A DNA stretch of 12,594 bases from Rhodospirillaceae bacterium (GTDB lineage: Bacteria; Pseudomonadota; Alphaproteobacteria; SP197), in contig JABIUG010000263.1 in NCBI GenBank assembly GCA_018700655.1, positions 1 through 12,594 of the forward strand, in the 5' to 3' direction. The notes beneath the pieces are model-generated. The model searched no databases and was not told the DNA's origin. It saw nothing but the letters and a program-made list of their open reading frames with translations. Made by a program: the position numbers and the translations under genes. Shown piece after piece: positions 1 to 7,350 of this stretch (the stretch's first letter is position 1; the number at the start of each line of letters is the position of its first letter).

Positions 1-1
1 C

Positions 2-109
2 GATGCGCCCGTGGCTTATGGTCCCCACAAGACAATCTACAACCGCTTCATCCGCTGGAGCCGGATGGGGATCTTCAACCGGATCTTTGCCGAACTGGCA
101 GGCCAGGCC
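2..109 (+). mobile_element. IS5-type transposase N-terminal fragment (left-truncated by window)
   Basis: The reading frame is open from the window edge. It encodes a stretch containing YGPHKTIYNRFIRWSRMG followed by FNRIFAELAG, which I recognise as the conserved end of the N-terminal helix-turn-helix (DUF4096-like) region of IS5-family transposases (the IS427-like subgroup in alphaproteobacteria). In an intact transposase this is followed by the first catalytic aspartate in an IDATHLKAHRTA-type motif. Here that motif and the whole DDE catalytic core are absent, and the frame runs directly into acetyltransferase-like sequence from about position 110. The piece cannot encode an active transposase. 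The upstream end of the element lies outside the window, so its terminal inverted repeat cannot be checked, and no downstream terminal repeat is visible at the junction. Confidence 0.7.
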
Positions 110-295
110 GGCGAGCCCGCATACTACGGACGTTTCGGTTTCAAGAAGGAGACGAGTGTCGCTGCACCTTATCCCTTGTCGGTTGCATACCGCGAGGGAT
201 GGCAATCGGTCACGTTGCAGGAGGTCTTGTCGCCACTCCGGGGAGCCGTTTCCGTGCCGCAGCCCTGGTGTCATCCCGAGCTATGGTCGGACTGA
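110..295 (+). pseudogene. C-terminal remnant of a GNAT-family N-acetyltransferase
   Basis: In the same frame as the transposase fragment, codons from about position 110 read GEPAYYGRFGF and then APYPLSVAYREGWQSVTL, PLRGAVSVPQPW and a TGA stop at 293-295. The GDPAYYxRFGF block followed by a short proline-rich tail with a G-x-V strand matches the C-terminal quarter of YhbS-like GNAT acetyltransferases. The acetyl-CoA pyrophosphate-binding loop (R/Q-x-x-G-x-G/A) that lies upstream in intact GNAT proteins is missing, replaced by the transposase piece. The remnant should therefore not bind acetyl-CoA. The in-frame join means a chimeric peptide could be made if the transposase start is expressed, but I expect no enzymatic function. 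What the gene acetylated cannot be said. Confidence 0.6.
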
Positions 296-356
296 GCCTT
301 CAGACTGTTCGCGCCTCGCCATGGTCGCCCCCTTCGCACGAGCGGGCGCCAGATTT

Positions 357-1259
357 CTAATCTGCTTCTTCGATCAACCAGCTTCGAAACGCATTGACGG
401 CCGGCGAGAGTTCTATTCCGGGCAGCGTGACAAGATGCACGGCCTGACCCTTGCTGAGTGCCGGTCCGACCGGGCGGATCAGTTTTCCTGACGTCAGCAT
501 GGATTCGACGATCCGGGAAAACCCGAGCGCGATTCCCTGACCCTCCAGTGCGGCCTGGATGATGTTCGCGTAGGAATCAAAACCCAGAATGTGGAGCGGC
601 CCCTGCGCCTGGACGTCGGCGCCATCGAGCCACCACGCCCAGTCCTCTCCGGCATGGGACGGTCCATCCAGGTTCAGCAGGGTATGGCCCAGAAGGTCGG
701 TCGGCTGGTTGATCGGGCCGTGGCGGGCCAGATAGTCAGGCGAGCAAACAGGGAAGGTCAGCGTCGGGAACAGCTCCATACTGTCAACGCCCTGCCAGCG
801 ACCATCGCCATAACGCAACGCAAGGTCGATGCGGTCGCCGCGCATATCGAGCAGGGCGTCAGAGGCGCGCAGACGGATTTCGATGTCGGGATGGCGCTCG
901 CGGAAACCCGGCAGGCGTGGTGTCAACCAGAACGAGGTGATGGCAATCGTTGCCATCACCGTGACACGCGAGGATGCGCCGGTTTCGCGCAAGCTGTCGC
1001 TGGCCCGCGCGATCGCGTCCAGGCTGGTTTCAATGGTTGCCTGAAAACGTCCGCCCTCCGCAGTCAGTTCAACAGCACGATGCACCCGCAGAAACAGACT
1101 GACGCCGAGGAAATTCTCCAGGGTATGAATCTGCCGGCTGACGGCTTCACGGGTCACAAGAAGTTCGTCGGCGGCCCTGGTCATGCTGCCATGGCGGGCC
1201 ACGGCCTCGAAGGCGACGAGGCTGTTGAGTGGGGGCAGGCGTTGACGCAGGTTTGCCAT
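357..1259 (-). CDS. LysR-family transcriptional regulator, GcvA-like
   Basis: This is a 300-residue DNA-binding regulator with the standard LysR layout. A winged helix-turn-helix spans residues 9-68 (PPLNSLVAFEAVARHGSMTR, then AADELLVTREAVSRQIHTLE). A periplasmic-binding-protein-like effector domain covers about residues 90-295, with DLALRYGDGRW and a GQGIALGF segment typical of the GcvA subgroup. The frame stays open 86 codons further upstream, but I chose the ATG at 1257-1259 because MANLRQRLPPLNSL is where this family normally begins; the upstream extension is the antisense of the dehydrogenase promoter and 5' end. No strong Shine-Dalgarno is seen. It is divergent from the carnitine dehydrogenase homologue 138 bases away, the usual arrangement for a LysR protein controlling its neighbour and itself. 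The effector is not known; a carnitine-related metabolite is only an inference from position. Confidence 0.88.
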   Translation of the reverse strand: MANLRQRLPPLNSLVAFEAVARHGSMTRAADELLVTREAVSRQIHTLENFLGVSLFLRVHRAVELTAEGGRFQATIETSLDAIARASDSLRETGASSRVTVMATIAITSFWLTPRLPGFRERHPDIEIRLRASDALLDMRGDRIDLALRYGDGRWQGVDSMELFPTLTFPVCSPDYLARHGPINQPTDLLGHTLLNLDGPSHAGEDWAWWLDGADVQAQGPLHILGFDSYANIIQAALEGQGIALGFSRIVESMLTSGKLIRPVGPALSKGQAVHLVTLPGIELSPAVNAFRSWLIEEAD

Positions 1260-1397
1260 GACTGAATTGTTACGCGTGTGGCGGCATCCTGCAAACGATT
1301 GCGGTTGTCTGGGTTGCGGCTCTTGCGCTGGACTTGGATTCCGGGCGATGTCAGGAAAGACATAACGGCCCAATCCAACACCAGAGGAAACATCACC
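1260..1397. promoter_or_regulatory. Divergent control region between LysR regulator and carnitine dehydrogenase homologue
   Basis: This 138-base spacer separates two divergent start codons and must hold both promoters. The inverted repeat GCAA-N4-TTGC at 1291-1302 is a possible regulator site near the middle. For the plus-strand gene a ribosome binding site AGAGGAAA lies at 1383-1390, seven bases before the ATG at 1398. I could not identify a convincing -35/-10 pair in either direction. Assigning the inverted repeat as the LysR operator is inference. Confidence 0.4.
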
Positions 1398-2348
1398 ATG
1401 GCGCGCAAGGCACCCCAGGACGTCCGAAACATCACCTGTCTGGGCGCCGGCCCGATCGGCGGTGGCTGGGCTTCGTATTTTCTGGCGCAAGGCTACGACG
1501 TGACATCGTGGATTCACGATGCTGCCGAGGAGGAGAAGCTTCGCGGCCTGATCGATGCCGCCTGGGAGGCCCTGAGCGAACTGGGCCTGGCCGACGGCGC
1601 ATCGCGCGACCGACTCACGGTTGAGACCGATCTGGCCAAGGCGGTTGCCAACGCCGACTTCGTCCAGGAGAGCGTGCCCGAGAACATCGCGCTCAAGCAG
1701 AGCGTTTACGCCGACCTGGGCACCCTGGTTCCCGAAGGCGTGGTGATCTGTTCCTCGACCTCAGGCCTATCCATGACCGATATCCAGGCCAGGTGTCCGA
1801 CCCCGGAACGCACCGTGACCGGACATCCCTTCAACCCGCCCTATCTGATGCCGTTGGTCGAGATCGTCGGTGGTGACAAATCCGATCCCGATGCCGTCGC
1901 CTGGACCGGCGAGTTTTTCAAGCACGCCGGAAAGGCGCCGCTGGTGATGGAAAGGGAAGTGCCGGGCTTTGTCGCCACGCGCCTGCAGGAAGCGATCTGG
2001 CGCGAGGCGCTGCACATGGTGAACGAAGGTGAAGCCACGGTCGAACAGATCGATATCGCGATCACCAATGGGCCTGGCCCGCGCTGGGCGCTGATGGGGC
2101 CGTGCATGGTCTATCACGTAGGCGGCGGCGAAGGCGGTATGCGTTACTGCCTGGAACAGTTCGGCCCGGCGCTGAAGTTTCCCTGGACCCGGCTGATCGC
2201 ACCCGAACTGACCGACGAGCTGACCGAAAAGGTTGTTGCGGGCAGTGAAGAGGCGGCAGGCGGCGAGGATTTTCTGACCCTCACACGCAAGATGAACGAC
2301 GGCCTTGTGAAGGTGCTCAAGGCGCGCCGCGAGGCCGGTTTCGACTAG
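1398..2348 (+). CDS. L-carnitine dehydrogenase-like 3-hydroxyacyl-CoA dehydrogenase family protein
   Basis: This 316-residue cytoplasmic NAD-dependent dehydrogenase most resembles L-carnitine 3-dehydrogenase (EC 1.1.1.108), which oxidises carnitine to 3-dehydrocarnitine. The N-terminal Rossmann fold has GAGPIG at residues 16-21. The family signature ERTVTGHPFNPPYLMPLVE (from residue 137) carries the catalytic histidine H143 and N146. The C-terminal 3HCDH domain has VPGFVATRLQEAIWREALHM (188-207) followed by GPGPRWALMGP and GGGEGGMRYCLEQFGPAL, which closely recalls the carnitine dehydrogenase subgroup rather than FadB-type enzymes. Length matches the roughly 320-residue single-domain form; there is no fused thioesterase domain as in rhizobial versions. 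The start at 1398 has a good ribosome binding site; the frame is open upstream to 1278 but without one. The BKACE at 12355 would carry out the next pathway step. Other short-chain betaine or 3-hydroxy acid substrates remain possible. Confidence 0.8.
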   Translation: MARKAPQDVRNITCLGAGPIGGGWASYFLAQGYDVTSWIHDAAEEEKLRGLIDAAWEALSELGLADGASRDRLTVETDLAKAVANADFVQESVPENIALKQSVYADLGTLVPEGVVICSSTSGLSMTDIQARCPTPERTVTGHPFNPPYLMPLVEIVGGDKSDPDAVAWTGEFFKHAGKAPLVMEREVPGFVATRLQEAIWREALHMVNEGEATVEQIDIAITNGPGPRWALMGPCMVYHVGGGEGGMRYCLEQFGPALKFPWTRLIAPELTDELTEKVVAGSEEAAGGEDFLTLTRKMNDGLVKVLKARREAGFD

Positions 2349-2372
2349 AGCAAGACTTAGAGACCGATGCAC

Positions 2373-2397
2373 GGCTCAGGTCGACTCGATCTGAGTC
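2373..2397. terminator. Hairpin between convergent genes, possible bidirectional terminator
   Basis: Bases 2375-2382 (CTCAGGTC) pair with 2388-2395 (GATCTGAG) around the five-base loop GACTC, with one G-U pair, and the stem can extend two more pairs. It sits in the 123-base gap where the dehydrogenase (plus strand) and the second LysR gene (minus strand) converge, a sensible place for a shared terminator. No clear run of T follows on either strand, so intrinsic termination is uncertain. Confidence 0.35.
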
Positions 2398-2471
2398 TCA
2401 AAGCTCTTGCGCGCTCACGGAGGCGTCTCGTTTGGTAGGCTGTGTGAACCTGGTGCGGGTACGATCTTGAA

Positions 2472-3398
2472 CTACTCGGCAAACGCCTTATCGACCCACC
2501 GCGCAGCAAGTTCTGTTTGCTTCTCGGACTCCGTCAACAACCACTGGCGAAAAAGGGATAATGAGGGATGTTCCACCGTACCCTTGGGGCTCAGCAAGAA
2601 ATAGGCGCCACCGTCGCAAGTGATAGAAAAAGGCTTCACGAGTCGTCCGCTCTCCAACTCGCCAAGCGTCATGAAATCACAGAGCGCAATCCCATGGCCA
2701 AGAACAGCGGCTTCAATAACTGCGTTGGCATCGTGGTAGATGGGTCCTCGCGAACAGTCGACGTTCTCAATCCCAGCCACGCGAAACCATAATTCCCACC
2801 AATCAGTCGACTGCTCGTGAATCAAACGATGGTGGCGAACATCTTTGGGCTCCCGCAGAGGATTACATCCGCTAACCAAACTGGGATGGCAGGCAGGATA
2901 TGCTCGTAGTCCGAAAAGGTAGTCGTGCCTGAGCCCGGGCCAGCTTTGTTGTCCCAAAGAGAAGTGAATGGACGCATCCACTGAGTCGTTCGGGAACGAC
3001 ACGAGATCGATGCTTGGAATGAGTTCGACGTCGACGTCACTCAGCGCTCTAAACGCCTCCAAACGCGAGACCAGCCATCGTGCTGCGAAGCCTGGATCGA
3101 CGCTCAAGACCAGTCGCTGATCGGAGCTGCCGAAACGAAGCTGTTTGGTCGCTTCGGCTATCTCATCAAGAGCCGTCTCGACCAATAACAGATAGCTGCG
3201 TCCCTCGTAGGTGAGCTTGACACCTCGCGAAAGTCTTTCGAACAACAACTTCCCGACCTGTTCTTCCAACCGCCGAACATGCCGACTGATAGCGACATGG
3301 GTTACACCAAGCTCATCAGACGCAGCCTTGAAGCTCTCGAGACGGGCGGCAGCCTCGAATGCCCGTAACGCGTTCAGGTTTGGGAGCCATCTGCTCAA
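2472..3398 (-). CDS. LysR-family transcriptional regulator, GcvA-like, divergent from hyu genes
   Basis: This is a 308-residue LysR protein. The helix-turn-helix occupies about residues 7-66 (LNALRAFEAAARLESFKAAS, then ELGVTHVAISRHVRRLEEQV) and the effector-binding domain about 90-295, with VLGHGIALCDF in place of the usual GxGIAL segment. The start is a TTG at 3396-3398: no in-frame ATG or GTG occurs between it and an upstream in-frame stop, and SRWLPNLNALRAF is the normal beginning of the family. A tiny frame ATG-GTT-ATG-CAG-CTT-TGA ends across this TTG. The gene is read away from the hyuB/hyuA/aminotransferase genes across a 213-base spacer, so it very likely controls them and itself. Its GC content is lower than that of the first LysR gene (32/60 and 30/60 in two sampled rows), in keeping with the rest of the hyu block. 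The inducer cannot be deduced. Confidence 0.88.
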   Translation of the reverse strand: MSRWLPNLNALRAFEAAARLESFKAASDELGVTHVAISRHVRRLEEQVGKLLFERLSRGVKLTYEGRSYLLLVETALDEIAEATKQLRFGSSDQRLVLSVDPGFAARWLVSRLEAFRALSDVDVELIPSIDLVSFPNDSVDASIHFSLGQQSWPGLRHDYLFGLRAYPACHPSLVSGCNPLREPKDVRHHRLIHEQSTDWWELWFRVAGIENVDCSRGPIYHDANAVIEAAVLGHGIALCDFMTLGELESGRLVKPFSITCDGGAYFLLSPKGTVEHPSLSLFRQWLLTESEKQTELAARWVDKAFAE

Positions 3399-3405
3399 AG
3401 CTGCA

Positions 3406-3418
3406 TAACCATTAGTTA
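3406..3418. promoter_or_regulatory. Candidate LysR operator, T-N11-A type
   Basis: TAAC-CATTA-GTTA is a perfect 4+4 inverted repeat that fits the T-N11-A pattern of LysR binding sites. It lies only eight bases upstream of the TTG start of the minus-strand regulator. A protein bound here would cover that gene's translation start region, which suits autorepression. A second palindrome, CCCATGGG at 3419-3426, abuts it. Assignment as the operator is inference from position and symmetry. Confidence 0.45.
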
Positions 3419-3496
3419 CCCATGGGGTAGGATATTATCAATTGTCGACTCGCAACAACCCCGCCTAGGCTTTGCCCACATTCGGAACAGCGAGCA

Positions 3497-3525
3497 AAGC
3501 TTGTTCACCTGAAGAAGCTTCACCT
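3497..3525. promoter_or_regulatory. Repeated motif upstream of the hyu leader, possible activator site
   Basis: AAGCTT occurs at 3497-3502 and again at 3515-3520, 18 bases apart. Each is followed by a TCACCT or CACCT run, and TTCACCT itself is repeated at 3504-3510 and 3519-3525. The second AAGCTT is the core of the eight-base palindrome GAAGCTTC at 3514-3521. Near-direct repeats two helical turns apart, about 90 bases before the first start codon, are where an activating LysR protein would bind. A weak -35/-10 pair (TTGTTC at 3501, TTAGAT at 3525, 18-base spacing) overlaps them. Confidence 0.3.
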
Positions 3526-3611
3526 TAGATTTGTTCGTCGGTTGAATACCGAGTGTACGTGACCACACATAACCTCACGTTACTCAATTGCTACAACGGG
3601 GAGGCACAGCC

Positions 3612-3716
3612 ATGTTGATTCTCGAGATTGTTGCCAACAGAAACAAGCCAGAGCCGGCAGTACGAGAGTGCATGGCATCTCACACGGACGTTTGTATGGC
3701 CCGGCTCCCCAAATGA
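3612..3716 (+). CDS. 34-residue leader ORF, translationally coupled to hyuB
   Basis: The ATG at 3612 is preceded seven bases upstream by GGGGAGG (3598-3604), one of the best ribosome binding sites in the window. The frame encodes 34 residues, beginning MLILEIVANRNKPEP and ending MARLPK. Its stop overlaps the hyuB start as ATGA at 3713-3716. hyuB at 3713 has no visible ribosome binding site of its own, so ribosomes finishing this leader probably reinitiate at hyuB. I recognise no domain, membrane segment or signal peptide, and the peptide is not rich in one amino acid as classical attenuation leaders are. It may be a coupling device, a true small protein or the remnant of a longer upstream gene. 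The support is the start and stop signals, not homology. Confidence 0.5.
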   Translation: MLILEIVANRNKPEPAVRECMASHTDVCMARLPK

Positions 3717-5557
3717 CTGCACTTGGGGGACCCGTGGGGAAAGATCACGGCTTCGACCCTGTGTTGCTGGCGGTATTGAACCGACGCATCGAGGGTGTGG
3801 TCAGCAAGATGCAGAATACCCTGCTGCGAACAGCACGCTCGGGTGTGATCAACGTCGCACGAGATTTTTCCTGTGCGATTCTGACCCCCAATTCGCGACT
3901 GCTTGCCGCCGGCGAGAGCCTTCCAATTCACGTCATGGTCGGCGCCGACATGATGGCCGACTGCATGACCCGTCTGCATCCGGATCTAAACCGCGGCGAT
4001 GCTTTTCTCCACAACTCTCCCTATCACGGATGCTCGCACGCCGCTGACCAAACCATCCTGGCACCGGTCATCGATGCAGCCGGCGTGCATCGATTCACGG
4101 TGCTCGCCAAGGCACACCAGGCAGATATCGGAAACTCGATACCCACGACGTATATGGCTACGGCTCGCGACGTCTATGAGGAAGGTGCTTTGCTCTTTCC
4201 CGCCGTTCGCGTCCAAGAAGACTATCGTGACATCGACGACATTATCCGCATGTGCATGTTGCGCATTCGGGTGCCAGAGCAGTGGAAAGGCGACTATCTC
4301 GCCGCCCTTGGTGCGGCGCGTATCGGCGAGCGCGAATTGCTCTCCCTAGGGGACGAGCTAGGTTGGGACGTTCTGGAAGATTTCATTGAGAGCTGGTTCG
4401 ACTACAGCGAAAAGCGCATGCAAGGTGCGATATCCAAGCTCCCATCCGGGCGGGTAACTGCAAGCAGCATTCACGACCCATTCCCGGGGACACCGCCAGA
4501 AGGTATCGCGATAAACGCCACTGTCGAAGTCGACCCGGATGCGGCTCTCATGTCCGTTGACCTCACGGATAATCCCGATTGCATGCCCTGTGGGTTCAAT
4601 TTGAGCGAAGCTTGTGCTCGGACCGCGGCAATGGTCGGGGTGTTCAATGGGCTTGGCATCAACATACCAACCAATGCTGGTAGCTTCAGACGCATTAACA
4701 TCAACCTCCGCGAGAACTGTATCGTTGGCATTCCGCGCTTCCCTGCGAGCTGCTCCGTCGCGACTACCAACGTCGCGGATCGCGTAACCAATGCGGTGCA
4801 AACCGCGATTGCGGACCTGGGTGACGGTTTCGGCATGGCGGAGGTCGGAGCGATATCCTCATCGGCGGCCGCCAACCTGTATGGACACGACCCTCGACAT
4901 GGGAGTCGACCGTATGTCAACGAAATCTGTCTGGGAGACACCAACGGCGCCGCTTCGCCAAGACAAGATGGCTGGCTTACGATTTCTCACATCGGCACTG
5001 CCGGACTCATGCTTTTGGACAGCGTAGAGATTGATGAACTACGTCATCCGCTGAAGGTCCACACACGTCGTCTCATTCCTGACAGCGAAGGAGCGGGTCG
5101 ATACCGGGGGGCTCCCGGTCTGCACACCGAATACGGACCTCGGGATTGTTCCGTACGCGTGATGTATGCGGGTGACGGAATGATAAACGCTGCAAAAGGT
5201 GTTCGGGGCGGTGGCTCAGGCGCGCCACTGCGGGTCTCTGTTCGCCGGCTTGATGGTTCGATTGAAGAGGCACCGGCATGGGGCGACTTCGACCTGGTCT
5301 CGGGTGAGTCCGTCATTGGCATGTCATGTGGTGGTGGTGGCTATGGGAGAGCCCAGGAGAGAAACCCGGCGCGCGTCTGTCGTGATCTGCGTGAAGGCTA
5401 CATAACCAGGGAACGCGCCGAGTCTGTGTACAGCGTGGTCGTTGACGCCGCCGGAGAAGTCGATGCCGATGCTACCCGGTTGCGCCGACAGCGAGACGGT
5501 TCGAACGCCAACGACCCTTGTACGCCGCCGCGTCCGGCGAAGAACAAGGATTGCTAG
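3713..5557 (+). CDS. hyuB: Hydantoinase B / N-methylhydantoinase beta-type subunit (HyuB family)
   Basis: This 614-residue cytoplasmic subunit belongs to the hydantoinase/oxoprolinase B family, which works with HyuA in ATP-dependent opening of hydantoin or 5-oxoproline rings, or in carboxylation of acetone or acetophenone. Family signatures are clear: RDFSCAILTPNSRLLAAGES (50-69), GDAFLHNSPYHGCSHAADQ (95-113), GAGRYRGAPGLHTEYGPRD in the C-terminal half, and the terminal GGGGYG (540-545) followed by an REGYITRERAESVYSVVV tail. Length is normal. I chose the ATG at 3713 because it overlaps the leader ORF stop as ATGA; an in-frame ATG at 3668 would add 15 residues. hyuA follows after a five-base gap. 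The neighbouring aminotransferase suggests an amino-acid-yielding or consuming route, but the true substrate cannot be fixed from sequence. The last 25 or so residues are polar and probably disordered. Confidence 0.85.
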   Translation: MTALGGPVGKDHGFDPVLLAVLNRRIEGVVSKMQNTLLRTARSGVINVARDFSCAILTPNSRLLAAGESLPIHVMVGADMMADCMTRLHPDLNRGDAFLHNSPYHGCSHAADQTILAPVIDAAGVHRFTVLAKAHQADIGNSIPTTYMATARDVYEEGALLFPAVRVQEDYRDIDDIIRMCMLRIRVPEQWKGDYLAALGAARIGERELLSLGDELGWDVLEDFIESWFDYSEKRMQGAISKLPSGRVTASSIHDPFPGTPPEGIAINATVEVDPDAALMSVDLTDNPDCMPCGFNLSEACARTAAMVGVFNGLGINIPTNAGSFRRININLRENCIVGIPRFPASCSVATTNVADRVTNAVQTAIADLGDGFGMAEVGAISSSAAANLYGHDPRHGSRPYVNEICLGDTNGAASPRQDGWLTISHIGTAGLMLLDSVEIDELRHPLKVHTRRLIPDSEGAGRYRGAPGLHTEYGPRDCSVRVMYAGDGMINAAKGVRGGGSGAPLRVSVRRLDGSIEEAPAWGDFDLVSGESVIGMSCGGGGYGRAQERNPARVCRDLREGYITRERAESVYSVVVDAAGEVDADATRLRRQRDGSNANDPCTPPRPAKNKDC

Positions 5558-5562
5558 CGCCC

Positions 5563-7350
5563 ATGAGGATATCAATCGACACAGGGGGGACATTTACCGA
5601 TGTGATCCTCCAGGACGACGAAGGCGCTTTGCGGCTCTACAAATCACCGACGACGTATGACGACCTGATCCAAGGCTTCCTGGAAGGTATCAGGCTTGCC
5701 GCGATGGATCTGAAACTGAGCACCCGTGAGCTCCTTGCCAAGGTCGAACTCATCATTCATGGCACCACCATCGCAACCAACGCCACGCTCACCGGCAACA
5801 CTGCGAAGACAGCGTTTCTCACCACCGCGGGACACCCCGACGTGCTGGTACTCCGCGAGGGCGGCCGTCTCGGCCTGCCCGTGTTCGATTACTCGATCGC
5901 ATACCCAGAGCCTTATGTGCCGCGCGCCCTGACCTATGAGGTACCGGAACGCGTGACGGCCGAAGGGCAAATTGATCAGGCGCTCGACGAGACGGCAACC
6001 GAAGTCATCATCGACGAATTGCGCGAGCGGAACGTCGAGGCCGTTGGAATCTGCTTCCTCTGGTCTATCGTCAATCCAGTCCATGAGTTGCGTGCTGGCG
6101 AGCTGTTGGCCGATGGTCTGCCAAATGTGCCCGTGACGTTATCGCATCAGATAAACCCGTCGCTACGCGAGTATCGACGTGCATCCTCCACTTGCATTGA
6201 TGCATCGCTAAAACCACTGATGGGTCGTTATCTGCACGATCTGGAGCAGCGCCTTCGCGAAGCGGGTTTTGACGGCAGACTTCTGGTGGTGACATCGCAA
6301 GGCGGAATGATGGAAGCAGAGAGTCTGGGTAAACGTCCCATTCACTCACTCATGTCAGGACCCGCGATGGCCCCCATCGCCGGCCGCCACTACGCTCAGA
6401 TGGATGCGGCAGCCGACACCGCAATCATAGCCGACACCGGTGGCACAACCTATGATCTCAGCGTAATCAGACACGGTCGCATCCCGCGAACGCGGGAGTC
6501 CTGGCTTGGCAGGCCCTATCTTGGGCACATGACTGGCTTCCCGGCGGTTGACGTCCGAAGTGTCGGCGCGGGTGGCGGGAGCATAGCGTCAGTCGATGAA
6601 GCCGGGTTGCTGCAAGTCGGCCCTGCGAGTGCGGGTTCGCAACCTGGCCCTGCTTGTTATGGCCGGGGTGGAACGAGCGCAACGGTTACCGATGCCGCAC
6701 TCATTCTTGGATACATCGATCCTGGTTATTTTCTTGGCGGCAGTATGCCGCTGGACATGGTGCGTGCCCACGAGGTCATGCTTCGCGATGTGGGTGCGCC
6801 GCTTGGGCTCGATTTGCATCAATCAGCGGCGGCGGTGATCGCCGTCATGACCGAAAACATGGTTGCTGCGATCGAGGATGTCACTGTCAATCAAGGCATC
6901 GACCCTCGTGATGCACTCCTTGTTGGAGGCGGTGGTGCTGCCGGATTGAATGCCGTGAAGATAGCGCGGCGACTGGGCTGCACGAAAGTCATCATTCCCG
7001 ATGTTGGAGCGGCGCTTAGCGCGGCCGGTGGTCACCTTTCCGATCTCGGCACCGAGTTTGCGAAGCTACATGTAACGAGCTGTAGCCGGTTTGATTACGC
7101 TGGTGTCAATCGAACCCTGGCCAGCTTGAATGACCAGTGCGAACAGTTCGTCGCGGATACCGGTCTCCCCGTGTTTGATCAACGGATCGAATTCTTTGTG
7201 GAGGCACGTTATGCCGAACAAATCTGGGAAATCGAAGTTCCCCTGAGCACCAGCGAGTTTTCTGCGCAGAACGAGATTGATGCGTTGGCGGAAGAATTTC
7301 ATAAAATTCACCGCGAGCTGTTCGCATCGATGACCGAGAATCAGAGATAG
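5563..7350 (+). CDS. hyuA: Hydantoinase A / N-methylhydantoinase alpha-type subunit (HyuA family), 3' frameshifted
   Basis: This is the ATP-binding partner of HyuB, with an ASKHA-like fold. The N-terminal phosphate loop is DTGGTFTD at residues 6-13. The second nucleotide motif is DTGGTTYD at 291-298. GAGGGS (335-340), SAGSQPGPACYGRGG and GGGG at 455-458 are all standard for the family. The start at 5563 is chosen because MRISIDTGGTFTDV is the usual N-terminus, with AAGGA at 5546-5550 as a distant ribosome binding site; 15 more codons are open upstream but overlap hyuB. The frame ends after 595 residues, about 95 short of the family. The missing C-terminal domain is encoded in the -1 frame from about 7341. 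The C-terminal strand-rich domain probably packs against HyuB, so the truncated product may be inactive unless ribosomes shift or the sequence contains an error. Confidence 0.82.
   Translation: MRISIDTGGTFTDVILQDDEGALRLYKSPTTYDDLIQGFLEGIRLAAMDLKLSTRELLAKVELIIHGTTIATNATLTGNTAKTAFLTTAGHPDVLVLREGGRLGLPVFDYSIAYPEPYVPRALTYEVPERVTAEGQIDQALDETATEVIIDELRERNVEAVGICFLWSIVNPVHELRAGELLADGLPNVPVTLSHQINPSLREYRRASSTCIDASLKPLMGRYLHDLEQRLREAGFDGRLLVVTSQGGMMEAESLGKRPIHSLMSGPAMAPIAGRHYAQMDAAADTAIIADTGGTTYDLSVIRHGRIPRTRESWLGRPYLGHMTGFPAVDVRSVGAGGGSIASVDEAGLLQVGPASAGSQPGPACYGRGGTSATVTDAALILGYIDPGYFLGGSMPLDMVRAHEVMLRDVGAPLGLDLHQSAAAVIAVMTENMVAAIEDVTVNQGIDPRDALLVGGGGAAGLNAVKIARRLGCTKVIIPDVGAALSAAGGHLSDLGTEFAKLHVTSCSRFDYAGVNRTLASLNDQCEQFVADTGLPVFDQRIEFFVEARYAEQIWEIEVPLSTSEFSAQNEIDALAEEFHKIHRELFASMTENQR

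Noticed and set aside
326..348. CGCCC/GGGCG stem beyond the 3' end of the first LysR gene as a terminator
   Set aside because: Only five pairs, a 13-base loop and no T-run on either strand; expected by chance in GC-rich DNA.
591..1265. 224-residue plus-strand frame antisense to the LysR gene
   Set aside because: It lies wholly within the minus-strand regulator gene, has no recognisable motif, and is a typical GC-rich shadow frame.
1260..1517. Upstream extension of the first LysR frame to 386 residues
   Set aside because: The added 86 residues show no domain and overlap the divergent dehydrogenase and its promoter; MANLRQRLPPLNSL at 1259 is the normal family start.
1767..2372. 201-residue minus-strand frame opposite the carnitine dehydrogenase homologue
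   Set aside because: Composition is biased and no domain is visible; the plus strand carries a clear dehydrogenase in the same bases.
7330..7350. Programmed -1 ribosomal frameshifting in hyuA
   Set aside because: No X-XXY-YYZ slippery heptamer or strong downstream stem was seen at the junction; a lost base or sequencing error explains it more simply.
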